From Steromphala cineraria (taxonomy: Eukaryota; Mollusca; Gastropoda; Trochida; Trochidae), in contig OU744734.1 in NCBI GenBank assembly GCA_916613615.1, positions 31,566,301 to 31,630,300 on the forward strand: 64,000 nucleotides of DNA, given 5' to 3'. A model generated the notes under the pieces. That model saw nothing but the letters and a program-made list of their open reading frames with translations. It had not been told where the DNA came from and made no database searches. The translations under genes and the position numbers were made by a program. This document shows positions 46,868-58,593 of this stretch, piece after piece (positions within the stretch are counted from its first letter, which is position 1; each line of letters starts with the position of its first letter).

Positions 46868-47025
46868 ATGGATGGCTCTGTTGCTTATCAGGTTTCATAT
46901 TTAATTTTGCTGTATGGTGTAGTCAAAGGAGTCTGTACACAAAGTTCCAGCTTTCTAGGCCTCATGCTGCTGGAGAAGAAGTCTAAAATGCACAAAGCTT
47001 ACTTACGGACGGACGGACATATGGA
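46868..47025. mobile_element. P1 element, very short copy
   Basis: ggctctgttgcttatcagg, one core piece (gtctgtacacaaagttccagctttctaggcctcatg) and ttacggacggacggaca remain, 200 bp downstream of exon A on the transcript. Confidence 0.65.
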
Positions 47026-47229
47026 AACGTAAGTATTACTATATAACCCTGGACCGTTGGAAGTAATGTTGCTTCTTGAAGGAAACTCACAGGTATTTAT
47101 GTGGTATGAATTGCATGAAAGTTATTTTTGGTCGTCAATGGTTGATTTTGAGGCATACATAATGTGTGTACGCCCCTTATCTGTAGCCTTGCTCTTATAA
47201 ATGTGACTAACTTATTTTTGTAAACTCAC

Positions 47230-47398
47230 CAATGTCCTGAGCAAACTGATGTGCCTGGTCAGCAGTTTGTGCCACTTTGAATTCAGGTACAGCTACGCCT
47301 GCATCCCTCAACAAACCAAAGCTGAGGTATTCATGGAGAGATAGGCTGCGCTGCTGTTGTTGGCTGAACAAGCCTCCACTTCTGGCTGCACCAAGTAC
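47230..47398 (-). CDS. SUCLA2: SUCLA2 exon A: end of mitochondrial presequence and start of mature beta subunit
   Basis: This 169-nt exon encodes the end of a mitochondrial targeting region (Ala/Arg/Ser/Gln-rich, with four Gln in a row) followed by SLSLHEY and an ATP-grasp N-terminal stretch ([27 protein letters not shown]). The LSLHEY start of the mature chain is characteristic of succinyl-CoA synthetase beta subunits, which convert succinyl-CoA to succinate with nucleotide triphosphate formation in the matrix (TCA cycle). The acceptor is a T-rich tract ending ttgttgcag just above 47398. The donor is GTGAGT from 47229. The exon enters in phase 0 and leaves with one extra base, which joins exon B in frame. 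No ATG lies in it, so the start codon is in an upstream exon not found between 47.4 and 64 kb. ADP-specific SUCLA2 is preferred over GDP-specific SUCLG2 because of exons B and C. Confidence 0.9.
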
Positions 47399-47611
47399 CT
47401 GCAACAATTAAATCTAAACATGAACACTCACAATCATCATATTGTAAGTAATAGTTAGACCATGAGGACCTGTTGTCTAATCATTTAAAAATAGAGACAT
47501 TGGCTCAGTAGCTCATCAGGCTTCATCATCAACTATGATGTAGAGTGTGGCCAATGTGATTCCCCATTTGTAGAGGCAACAGGGTCACCAATCATAAAAT
47601 TAAGTATATAG

Positions 47612-47802
47612 CAGTGTATAAAATAGATTGGAAATCTAGCCTGTCCTGAAAATTCATTGGTCAATTCCTTTGGGAAATTTAAGAAAAAAATTGAAGTTAC
47701 CAGTTCTGACCAAAAAGTTACCAGTCCTGACCAAAAAGTAACCAGTCCCGGCAAAAAGTAGCCAGTTCAAGGACTGGCTGACGGGCAATATTTTAAACAC
47801 TG
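47612..47802. mobile_element. 191-bp hAT-like MITE in a P1 copy
   Basis: The ends CAGTGTATAAAATA and inverted CAGTGTTTAAAATA are flanked by TATATAG (47605-47611, 47803-47809). It contains three 'accagtYcYgaccaaaaagt' repeats at 47698-47758. Confidence 0.85.
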
Positions 47803-48145
47803 TATATAGGCGACAAGTTTCAGTTATCTAGGCCTTATACTTCAGAAGAAGATGAAACTAGATTTGAAGGACGTTCCTGTTGCCTTTATTATTATTATAA
47901 AGCTACAATTCATCATCCTCACTAGTCAAGGAGTCTGTACACAAAGTTTCAGCTTTCTGGGCCTTATGCTTCTGGAGAAGAAGATGAAAATAGGTTTTTA
48001 GGGTGTGGCCCCTGTGGCCTTTATTAGGGGTCACCTGGCAACCAAAGCTACAATTTATAATCTTCACTAGTCAAGGAGTCTGTACACAAAGTTTCAGCTT
48101 TCTAGGCCTCATGGTTCTGGAGAAGAAGATGAAAATAGGTTTTAA

Positions 48146-48501
48146 AGGGGCAGTAGCACGTTTTTTGACAATTTTATTTTTCCAATTTTTCACTGATAAC
48201 TGTTAGTTATTGCTAAATGTATTACTTTGATAGTGTCAAAACTCTCATTACACAAACCAATCATCCATAGTCAGAGAACAAATTTTTAATATTCACATAA
48301 AATCCATTGGCAGCCATTTTTGTGTGAACACCTTTTATTCATTTTGTGTAAGAAAAGGAATCTCATGGTTTAACTTTACATAATATATTTGATTTATTAC
48401 TGCTTCATTTAGTTTTAATACATTGTCTTTAAATTGGAACCATTTATTTTAATTTTCCTGACATCACCTTATATTCCCCCTTAAAACGTGCTACTGCCCC
48501 T
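48146..48501. mobile_element. TTAA-type MITE, copy 2 (inverse orientation)
   Basis: It has the same AGGGGCAGTAGCACG ends as 21807-22163 and TTAA on both sides (48142-48145, 48502-48505). The interior matches copy 1 read in reverse complement. The host P1 core shows the uninterrupted site 'ataggtttttagggtgtggcc' at 47992-48010. Confidence 0.87.
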
Positions 48502-48736
48502 TTAAGGGCGTGGCATATGTGGCCCTTATTAGGGGTCACAGGGCGCCCAAAGCTACAATTTATAATCCTCACTAGCCAAGGAGTCTGTACACAAAGTTTC
48601 AGCTTTCTAGGCCTTATGGTTCTGGAGAAGAAGTCGAAATTCCACAAAGTTTACGGACGGATGGACGGACGGACAGACGGACGCCGGACACCATGCCATG
48701 CTATAAGCCCATCGGGCCTTACAGGCCAGATGAGCT

Positions 48737-49799
48737 AAAAAGTTAGACCACGAGCGCGTAGCAGGAGTGGTCTTAATAACCATTTAATTGAATAGACAAG
48801 AAGGACCGAATGGTGTAACTTACTTAGATCATGGCCACAAACATAATTTATCAAACGATATGTTAAATCAAAAGTTGATATTATTTTAGTTGAAAAGATT
48901 GCGAACTATTTTACGACGACCGTGTCACAAAAGTAATCAACATCAAAACAAACCATAGAGCTCATGAAATATGCATCTTCACGAGATGCACGTGCAGCTT
49001 CACTTTTATTTCCACATGCGCATGATTTTGTCATTTGGGGAAGGGATATGGAAAGGATCAGACATGTATTGAGCTCTACCCTACGCATGTGGGGTCTCAG
49101 AAAAGAAGTTGTGCTTGTAAATATGGTAAGTATCAAACAATAAACAAACCGGTTCACAAAACAATAGTCTATTCAGTTGAGATATTATTTGAAGGCCATA
49201 TTACAATATTAGTAAGTGGCGACATGGTGGACATCCAATTTGGCCGTTGCTTGGATAATGAACTGTTTCATACTGTTGGCAATGGTAACCTCTCTGTAAT
49301 AATTGTAAAAGCTGCGTTTGAAATGTTGTCATTCCATAACTGAATCAGGATCAGAAATCTACACTCCTAATTTCGGTGTATATTTTCATTTACAGGTATC
49401 GGCAAAGCACCGTGCAGTCATTTCAAAACTATGACAAAAATGGCTTAAATATGGATGCTGATGCAGAAATTCGACGGAGGAGATCCACCGAAATGCATTT
49501 GAAGGGTACCCTTTGTAATAAAGCTGTACATGTTTTTCTGTTTTCGTTTAATCATTTTATGGATTAGTTTTTTCAGAATCATACAGAGCATGATTAAAGA
49601 AAAAAAAACACACAGGTTCCCAATTACTCTGAGATTCAATCAAACATCGAAAATAAAGATCCTGAGAAGGTGATAAGGGCACCTCTACACATGTTGAGTG
49701 ATCCAAATATCAAACTCAATAAATTGGTCCATTAGTTTTTTTAATTCTGCTGATGGAGAGAATATAGAATGTCTGCATGAACATTTTGAATTGTTTGAA
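48737..49799. other. Unassigned intronic region
   Basis: No supported gene. Several short frames exist but none shows a domain. The GATGCGCATGC-like piece near 49015 is unexplained. Confidence 0.35.
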
Positions 49800-50540
49800 A
49801 TATGCCTGTCAAATTTATTGGGGTTTTAAGTCACCTCAACCCAATTAATCTGAGTCGAGCATGGATAATTTGGCTCAACTCGTTTGAAAGTTTTTTGTCG
49901 AAGAAAATGATATCTAGTTTGGTCAATAAATTGATTTTGGAAGGAATCTATTGTCTTCGAGTTAGATATTTCCATTAGTAAAAAGGAGAATGCATATGTC
50001 TCTGTATGAAAACGAATTGTAGTAACACCATGAGTATTTCTAAGATTATACAAGCTTAAATCTGAAATATGTTGTTGAATGCTCTGCTAATGGTATAAAA
50101 TAGTTTCCTTGTATATCTTCTTATGGCTAGTTCGTCTAACTGCTCCACAAATTGTCCCTAAGGCATCTAATTGTAAACTTTGAAGTAGTTTTGATTGTTC
50201 CTTTGAACAGTTATCCCATGACAACAATAACTAGAAATATAGTCGCAAGCGACAATAAAAGGATTCAGCCGAACATCTTACATATTTATTACACAGATAG
50301 AAATGTTAACAATCATTCCTGAAAGTTTCATGAATATCCGTGAAGCAATAACCTACAACAGCACTCGGAAGGATCAAGTTACAGTTTCTTGTGAGAACTA
50401 ACCCTATGTTAGGAAAATGCTTCATTTCTAATAAATATGTGCAACAAGCTTTAGCAACAATTTCCCTTTTCTTGATAGAAAATTTGGTATAAGTCCAAAT
50501 GGATATTCTACCATATGACCTATCAAGTCTGCTGTTAAAT
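49800..50540 (-). pseudogene. LINE-like ORF remnant (C-terminal region), split by a hAT-like element
   Basis: Minus-strand frames give LGTICGAVRRTSHKKIY, then QQHISDLSLYNLRN and RVEPNYPCSTQINW. The 'ALRxICGAxRxT' style matches the region after the RT of Jockey/CR1-type LINEs, but the match is by eye only. It continues at 54116 beyond the inserted element. Confidence 0.4.
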
Positions 50541-53500
50541 CAGGGTTCGAAATTAGCACTAGCCCAGTAGCCAATGGCTAGTGGGAAAGATGCTGGGCTA
50601 GTAAAGTACAATCATTGGTAGTCCAAAGGACTAGTCAAATTCAAAGAAAATACAATAATATCGGTGTATTTGGCTAGTCAGAATATCTTTGGGCTAGTGC
50701 TCACGGGAGTGCACTAGTCCGAATGGCTAGTATCCCAATACACCATATTCACGCGGCGGCCATGTTGGATCGAAAGCGAGGCTAGGAACGCAAGCGCTTT
50801 GACGTCGCCCCTAGTCCGCAATGGTGTGGAATAAGAGTCTTCGCGGTCTTCCGCTTCTTACACAAGATTATGTCGACAAATGGTCGGAAACTGACAGTAA
50901 TATACCCAAATGAAAGCGGGTGAAGGGTTATTCTTTGTATCTTGAGGGGTACATTCACGATGTTGAAGGTAAGATCGCTAAAACATCCTTCAGTGCCTTG
51001 ATTTGGTTTTCGTGCACATGACCAACGTAATGTAATCAAATTTATTAATGCCCACAATACGATTTAGGGTTTAAAATTTGATTTTTATGAAAACGAATCG
51101 TTTCAGGTCATGTGATTTGGTATATGTTGATTTTAAATTATTTCAGCAATGTTTTAACTAATATTTGAAGTTTTAATTCGTGGGCATACAGTGGCCTACA
51201 TACTCGTGTTCGTGTAGATCTAGTTCATTTTAATATGCCCTATTTCTATGTTACAGATTTCACATGAAACGATTTCTTGTAAGGCAAATTTTAAATCTTT
51301 TCAGCTTTTATTTGGTCATTTAACATTTCAATTATTTTTTTAGAAATTTTATAGCTAATGATGACTCAAGCATGGATCAAAATTATTACTAAATTATTAC
51401 TAGGCATAATCAGTCATTTTTAATAACCAACCAAAAAAAATCAAACTTGGTGTTTAGATAAAACAAAATTTAAATAACATCATGCAATTTCAATTTTCCA
51501 AATGAAAAATTTAATTAAAAAGATATTTGATTACAAAGACACCCACCCTCTAAAAATATAGAATTGATTTATTTTTCAAAGATTTGTTTTTGGTTAGGGT
51601 CTTAAAAAAATATTATATTAAATATTTATTACCTACGAGGGCAGTCATATCGAGGTTCATATTTTTCATATGTTGCCCTAGGGAAACATATCATTTTTGC
51701 ATTGTGACGTCACGTAATAACAATGCTTTGACGTCACGCTTCATCTATGACGTCACAATCTCTACGGGCCGGCGGCGGCTAGTCCGACTATGCTGAGAAG
51801 TAATTTTTATTGTCAAACGTATAGGGCAAACTGACCGATGTTCGGACACAACATTTTTGATTAGACGCTGACGCAGTTATAAGTGTAATATATACAAGTC
51901 ATTTGTTTCAAAATGTTTCTTTTCAATCTGTCTTGATAAATATTTCTTATGAGAAACATTGTATTACCGGGCCTATTTCCCGACATATATTTTGGACAGG
52001 GGCTTTTAACCGATTCATGGAGGAAATTGGCGAAATATTTGTTTACATGTAAATGTTTCCACAAAGCTAAGGAAATATAGGAAGCGCCAAAAGATCATAT
52101 GCTTGATTTGTTTTTAGATAGAAACTACTATACAATAAAACTCCGATAAATAGTTGGAATTAAAAAGTGAATATAGAAGTGAGTATAAGGATTTTCGAAA
52201 TGTATGAAAATTACCTTGGTTCGGACAGTTTTGACTATGATTCGGACACTTATACATTTTCTTTATAGGGAATCGAAAAATAAATATATTCTACTACAAT
52301 TCCTAAGGAAACAGAGAGAAACAATCAGCCAACCCATGTGACAGAATAATTTTCTCTTAAATCATTTCGTTTAGTCTGTTTTTGCGTCAGAGTTTGCAAA
52401 TGCCATTGTCATCATATTCAAGCGACGCGTTTTAGGAATGTTACTATCGGAAATATTGATTCATATTCGCGAAATGCTTTTATATCAATGTACATAGATG
52501 ACTAAGTAATTGGTTTGTGTTAAAAGTAATCATTTTGATGAATCTATGTGTACACGAGCAAATAGAGTGGTACTGTCCAAAGTTAGGTCAAAACTGTCCG
52601 AACCTCGGGCGAATTGCTTTACATAACTTAAGCCGTTATTTTCAGGTAATCTACTCAATTTTCCTAATTTTGATCATAAACAGGTAGGAAACATTATTGT
52701 TAACATTAAAGTTTCCTTGAAATAATTTTCTTAAGATAATATTTAACAAAACAATCGTTGAAAATATTTGGATCGGAACACTGTTTACATAAATTTTCTA
52801 TTATCCATTCAATTATTTCACTGTTAAAATTGTTAAGAAAAATTGTTGAAATTATTCTGGTAGAGAAATGAAATCATATGGCAACTAGGTATCTTATTGG
52901 TAATGAAAAATATTCTGAAGCCAGTGGCGTAGGAACAGGGGGGGCGCGGGGGGGCGGAGCCCCCCCAGTCCAAAAAGTGGGGGGGCAGAGCCCCCCCCAA
53001 AATTTTCGGAATTAATTTTTTTAAAAATTATTTACAACTCGTCAAACCTATAGCTATAAGGGTACATTAAATATATATTGGTATGATTAACATTAGTTCT
53101 TTTTACCAATAACTAAAAGAATGGACTATGTGCAGTATGCTATGAATAATTCGAGTTCAGAATATTTCATTTAAATATCCAGAAGGTTTTGACCTCTTCA
53201 CACATGCAGTAGCCTAAATTCTGCAATGGTTTTGAAAGGAAATGTTGTTTTTGATCGCTTTTGGTCAAGAAAAATGACTACAGATGAATGAAAAGAGGTT
53301 GAAAACTTTAATTATCAAATGCAGTTAACATACTTATTGATTTTACAAGACAATTTACGAAAATAAATATTTTAATTCAATTTAAGATCTAATACAAAAC
53401 AATCCTGTCTGTAAACACAATTTAACCGAAATTTCAGTTGCTAATATATATATATCAAGCGACACATATGCAATTATACATGCTTTAGGGGGGAAATTTC

Positions 53501-54115
53501 CATCAGCACTAGAGAATCTTCCAAATTTGCGCCCCCCCCCCCGCTCCAAAAATTCCCATGAACACTATAGAATTTTCCAAATTTGCGCCCCCCCACTCTT
53601 GAAAACGTTCCTACGCCCCTGGAAGCTAATTGACTTGCAAATCATAAATCTTGATATTCATATTACCAACGAACCAAAGGACTTTGCAATGGAAAAGATT
53701 GCAAAATGACAAATAGATAAAATAAAAAAATCTTTCTATAATTTCAATTATTTTAAATAAAAGACAAATAATCCTCTAAAATAATTAGATTAAGAAAATA
53801 GATTGAATGACCTTGCTACAAAACAATATTTATTTTTTAAGGGAAAATGTTTTTTTATGTCATAAAAAGTGAGGACTTGAACAGATTACTTAAAGGGGGG
53901 TAACTCAATGCTGAGATCCATGCAGAACGAACATCACACGATCACCTGATCACCACGATCGTTTATTTACTATTTAGTACCATGAAATTGGCACAATGCG
54001 GCACACGGCAATGGTATGCCACCATACTGAGCGCTTTGTTTGCGTTCCTAGCCTCGCTTTCGTTTCCAAAATGGCGTCGCGTGAATAAGGTCTATAGGAC
54101 TAATTTCGACCCCTG
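50541..54115. mobile_element. hAT-like non-autonomous element (TE3) with subterminal CTAGT motifs
   Basis: The ends CAGGGTTCGAAATTAG and, inverted, CAGGGGTCGAAATTAG are flanked by TAAAT (50536-50540, 54116-54120). The inverted similarity continues through a CG-rich block (attcacgcg.cggccat ... gaaagcgaggctaggaacgca) at 50745-50800 and 54020-54085. At least eight ctagt/actag motifs lie at 50558-50735. No transposase frame is present. A 700-bp MITE is nested at 52922-53621. Confidence 0.82.
52922..53621. mobile_element. 700-bp hAT-like MITE nested in TE3
   Basis: The ends CAGTGGCGTAGGAAC and inverted CAGGGGCGTAGGAAC are flanked by GAAGC (52917-52921, 53622-53626). G-rich (52940-52990) and C-rich (53530-53595) runs next to the ends are complementary. 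Ends of this GGCGTAGGAA type occur in many animal hAT MITEs. Confidence 0.87.
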
Positions 54116-54300
54116 TAAATGCAAGAAGACTTACATTAAGTCTCTGGGTAATGATTTGGAAAAAATGATAATTAGAAATGTATCAAATATAAGAAATGAG
54201 ACTGAAGTTCTATTCAAATATAAACATGCTTTCAATTGTTTTATATTGATAATTCTGTGTTAGAATTGTGTTAACAACTTATAGTCGATGAGCCCAAAGA
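54116..54300. repeat. Repeat unit U, uninterrupted copy
   Basis: aagaagacttacattaagtc, gggtaatgatttgga and ctattcaaatataaacatgc recur at 54581-54632 and 56472-56610, where a LINE separates the two halves. Confidence 0.75.
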
Positions 54301-54580
54301 TTGAGAAGAGCCCCTCATCACAAGCCATTTTAGGCATCATGTTTATGTCCCGCTGCCCCCTCTCCTCTATCTATGGGCTCTGCTCTCTGTATATGGGCTT
54401 ATACCATCAGTCGAATGGTGGTTAATCTTGTACAGTCTAATAATTAGTCCGTCATCCAACCCGAGAGCAAATAAAGTCAAATGACGACCAACCTAGTCTA
54501 GAAAAGTAAAGCAAGTCTAGATTACGCAGCTCAAGTTAGAGGTTTAAGTCTAAGTGAATTCTCTAGCATATGACCTATCA

Positions 54581-54633
54581 AGAAGACTTACATTAGGTCT
54601 CTGGGTAATGATTTGGAATAAAATGATTATTAG
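54581..54633. repeat. Repeat unit U, left half of the interrupted copy
   Basis: It matches 54124-54178 with few changes. It breaks at gattattag, where the LINE tail begins. Confidence 0.7.
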
Positions 54634-56470
54634 AGTTCAAATTCAAGTTCTTTATTTCATAGGCCAAAGGCCAAAACAAATAAAGCATTACAATACACAG
54701 CATTTGTCGGTAGATGGTGGGATACACAAGTTTGTTTTCAGATACATCAATTTCTTACATATTACAGAAGCCTAAGTATACAATATGACAATAGAATTAA
54801 GAAGTTACATTTTGTTTATAAACATTCATGATGTGATAAACACATTTTGATAAATTCAAAATAATGTCTCGGCATGGATTATTCATCAATTGGGTATATT
54901 TTATCATACAAGGAGGTGAATAATAATATTTTGGCAAATAGCGTTTGCGATACAAGGCATAGAGTGGGCACACTAATAACACATGATATTCATCTTCAAT
55001 ATCGTTTCCACAGCTACAACATAATCGTCTGTCATAGGGTAGTTTCATATTACTCCATCTCCCTCTTTCTATCATGAGCATGTGTGAACTTAATTGAAAC
55101 CGGGACGACACAAGTCTATATTTGGTGATATCTACTACATTTAAGTATTTTTCAAAATAAAGAGATTCCTTGACATAAAGATAACTTCTAGTTTCACTAA
55201 GACTGGTCAGACTTGATTTCCACATTTGTTTATGTATATCAGTTATTCTTTGGCTAAATTCAGATATAAATCTATGCCTATCAGGCACATGTTGTGAAAA
55301 CCAAACGTAACCAAAGCCGTAGTCGAGAAAGAGTTTTTTAACTAAAGAAGCCCAATTAACAAATGTTGGTTGATCAGTTGATATTTTAAGTAACAATTGA
55401 TAAATGATAAATATGTATCTATTTTCATCACAAGATATAACTTTAAGCCAATATTTCACAATACGAATTAATCTTTCAGACAGCAATGGTAATACACCTA
55501 ATTCACCATAAACATAAGAGGATGGAGTTGTCAATTTTACACCCAAGATCTGTTTCAGGAACCGCAAATGGACTCTTTCAATGGCTTTAGCTTCCATAAA
55601 TCCCCATACTTCACAGCCATAATGTAGAATAGGCGAAATAGAAGATTTAAATAGTTGATACTTAACAGACACTTGGATATGTTTATTATCATTAAATATC
55701 TGGTATAATGAGAAGAGTGCTTTAGTACTTTGTTCAGCCAGTGTTTTTTGGCATTCTGAGAAGCTACCAGATAATGAAAATACTATTCCCAAGTACTTAA
55801 AATGTGTGACAACATCGACTTCATCTCCTTTATATGACCAAACTTCTTTTTTCCCTAGTCTACCACCTCTTCTAAATACAACTATCTTAGTTTTATCAAC
55901 ATTAACTGAAAGGCCCCATTTATCGCAGTACTCTGAAAGGGCATTTAAACCATTTTGCAAACCCTTGATAGTATTACTAAACATGACCATATCATCAGCA
56001 AATAGCAGAAGCAGAAATCGTAATTCTTCCAGATGTATACCTAAATCTGTGGAAGTTGATAAACTTTCAACAATGTCATTTATGAATAAGGAAAATAAGA
56101 GGGGAGAAAGTTTCACCCTGTCTAACTCCGAAGTCGTAAATGAAAACATCTGAATAAGAGTCATCAACGCCTTTAACACAAGACTTCACATTATTATAAA
56201 TACTTCGAACTAGATTTAAAAACCTGGAGCTTATACCTGAAGTGTACAATTTAAGCCACAAAGCCTGTCTGTTGATGAGATCAAACGCTTTTCGATAGTC
56301 TATAAAAGCACAATACAGTTTTGATCCCTTATTCAGTGAAATATTTATCAGATTATGCAACAGAAATATACAGTCCGTCGTACTATATTTCTCCCTAAAG
56401 CCTGCCTGTTCCTCAATTATTACCCCATAGATATCACAACACATTTTTAGTCTACTATTTAAAATACTAG
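54634..56470 (-). mobile_element. 5'-truncated non-LTR retrotransposon
   Basis: The minus-strand element keeps only the RT and C-terminal part. Its 3' tail is a short TTGAA-type repeat (left edge 54634-54655), not poly-A. It interrupts repeat unit U, whose intact copy is at 54116-54300. A clear target duplication was not seen beyond ttag/ctag. Confidence 0.8.
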
Positions 56471-56483
56471 TGAAATGTATCAA
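54797..56483 (-). pseudogene. LINE reverse transcriptase ORF2 fragment, one frameshift
   Basis: Frame 1 (56483-56076) has EEQAGFREKYSTTDCIFLLHNL and KLYCAFIDYRKAFDLI with the first catalytic Asp, and FGVRQGETFSP. After a one-base shift near 56110, frame 2 (to 54797) has SPLLFSLFINDIV, LLLLFADDMVMFS with the catalytic Asp pair, WGLSVNVDKTKIVVFRRGG and FKYLG, then PILHYGCEVWG, and a C-terminal CSCGNDIEDEYHVLLVCPLY zinc knuckle. Order and motifs are those of Jockey/CR1/RTE-like LINEs. Endonuclease and ORF1 are missing. Catalytic residues are intact. Confidence 0.88.
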
Positions 56484-56610
56484 ATATAAGAAATGAGACT
56501 GAAGTTCTATTCAAATATAAACATGCTTTCAATTGTTTTATATTGATAATTCTGTGTTAGACTTGTGTTTACAATATATAGTCTATGAGTCCACCGATTG
56601 AGAAAAAGTA
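56472..56610. repeat. Repeat unit U, right half of the interrupted copy
   Basis: It matches 54177-54310 (aaatgtatcaaatataagaaatg ... ttatattgataattctgtgttag ... atagtc.atgag). Confidence 0.75.
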
Positions 56611-57440
56611 ATTACAAAATGGACCTTCTATAATGAGAAACAACAAAGGTTAGTGGCCAACACTATACCAAAACTTACAGACTCCGAGGCAGGTGTCACA
56701 GATCAAGTAACAGTACACCATGCCTGCTGGCACCTCGCCTGTCACCTCCAATTAAAACTACAGTCAGTTATTGTTAGCAGAGTTAGAATAACAAAAATCA
56801 ATGATCTAAACCGAAACTATCACTACCTATAGGTTTGACATGATTGACTTTTTTTCATGAAATTTTATTGCGATTCTTTTTATATGTTTTTCATGTCTCT
56901 AAGTGGATTTTTCATCGTTAATCACATGTTAGGGAAATTAATCCTAGCGACCACATGCATTTGAATTTTCACATTTCAAAACAAACTTACTATTTGTCAA
57001 TGCCTCAGCTACATTGTGTGTGAAATTCAGCTTTCTAGTACCAGTATTTACTGAGTGGTTATTCCTCAAATGTGCATTGGTCGGCCGTTTTGAAAAAAAA
57101 GAAGGAAATTCAAGATAGCGCCCAAACCATGCAACCTACAACTTTGTCATGATTGCCTTTTTTGCACTATTTCCTATTGTGCATCTTTTAAAAAACGTCT
57201 CTAAGTGCATTTTGAAAAAAAAGCCCATGTTAAAAATCCCAATTTTTGGCCTTGCTGGGCCATTTATTTATGGGCCGAATTGGCCCAAATTCTTCCCCTG
57301 TCTTCTCCTCAATAACATCTATCAGCATGCCAAAATAGCGCTAGCTATAACCGTTTTTGCAAAACTGTTTCCACTAAATCGGTGGAAAAATAATAAAGCA
57401 AGGCAATAACAATAAGGATTCAAGGGCTGAATCCTTAAAT
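56611..57440. other. Unassigned intronic region
   Basis: Two loosely similar passages (gacatgattgactttttttcatgaaattttatt... at 56825 and catgattgccttttttgcac... at 57145) suggest an old tandem-core element. No gene was found. Confidence 0.4.
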
Positions 57441-57571
57441 ATTTGCATGTGATGTGTGATGTGATGCACTGTGAATCAGTGTGATGTCCTCCGCTCCAAC
57501 TTTTAATCAGAAAATGACCCTACCCCAATATGTTCTAAGTTCAAATTGTTTCCATGGAACCAGAAAAATTA
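57441..57571. repeat. R5 element, 5' fragment
   Basis: tttgcatgtgatg...gtgatgtcctccgct and accctaccccaatatg..ctaagttcaaattgtttccatgg match the start of R5 (11590-11680). It is cut by the start of a P1 element. Confidence 0.7.
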
Positions 57572-57637
57572 AAAACAGAGGCAGTGGCTCTGTAGCTCAT
57601 CAGGCTTCATATTTGATTATGCTGTAGGGTGTGGCCA

Positions 57638-58593
57638 GTAGGGGTGAAACGGTTTACCACGATGTAATCATATTGCAGTATTTATTGACGGTTCGGTGCA
57701 CCGAACATTGGCTATGAAACAAACGTACTGTTCGTTTTTGTATACTTCTCAATATTCTCTTGTTTATTGCTGTCAAAAACGCTAAAAAATGTCAACTCAA
57801 ACTCATCGTAATCTGATAATTTTCATCATAAATTAATCGAAAGTTAATACATCATAAAACGTACTGACGATCTAACTTCCGTCTTAAGATGCAAGTAAAA
57901 TGTCAACAAGACAGCGTAGTAATGGTAGTATATGTCAGAAAATAAATATAAAGAATATATTTAGATATAACAGATATTTAAAAAACTTTCATAATATAAG
58001 TAATTAGTAACTAAGTTCGTACTTAAAGACATAATTTCTTCCAATGACTTCCATCAACTCACTTGGGGCGCTCACACGCTACCTGCTTTGTCGATCGATA
58101 AGTGAAATACTTCATGTGTGGCTTGGTCACGTTGACCAATGAGATTGCAGAAAGCTCACAGACTGTGACATAGGATTAGCCGTTCTTGTGAGAAAATAAT
58201 AACATAATTCATTAATGTCACATTTGTGTTACCAAAAATAGGGGAATGTTAAAAGTGATTAATTTTAGTCAATACAAGCGATGGGGTGAGATTCAGTTTG
58301 TTTTGATATTTCTTAAACAAGCTATATTTTTCTTGGAATAAGTCAAAACGAAAGTACTTTTCTTTGAACTCATTGACATTGAAATTCCCACATGGTCGAT
58401 CGATTCTAGAGTTGCATTGCTTAATTTAGTGACCAGTGAATATTTGATGTGTCAATAAACAGATCTCTGTTATATTTATTGTAAATGAATGGTTTTGAAA
58501 TATTGATGGAGCGAACCGAAAATTACCAAACCGTGAGCTCTGTACCGCAATACGAACCGAACTGTGGCATACCCGTACCGTTTCACCCCTAGC
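57638..58593. mobile_element. Non-autonomous TIR element in P1, GGCCA duplication
   Basis: The inverted ends TAGGGGTGAAACGGT are flanked by GGCCA (57633-57637, 58594-58598). Intact P1 copies show the empty site gtgtggccaatgtg (47556-47570). The subterminal regions contain ggttcgg/ccgaacc motifs. About 955 bp, without coding capacity; hAT-like by its GGGGTG end. Confidence 0.82.

Larger units (their letters stand above)
47493..48736. mobile_element. P1 element with two nested MITEs
   Basis: It opens with attggctcagtagctcatcagg and closes with ggccagatgagcta. Cores, the acggacggac tract (48653-48683) and the gcccatcgggcc stem are present. It is interrupted by a 191-bp MITE (47612-47802) and by the TTAA MITE (48146-48501). 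It lies 95 bp upstream of exon A's acceptor. Confidence 0.82.

Noticed and set aside
54874..56153. Plus-strand frames over the LINE
   Set aside because: Antisense to the clear FADD-bearing reverse transcriptase.
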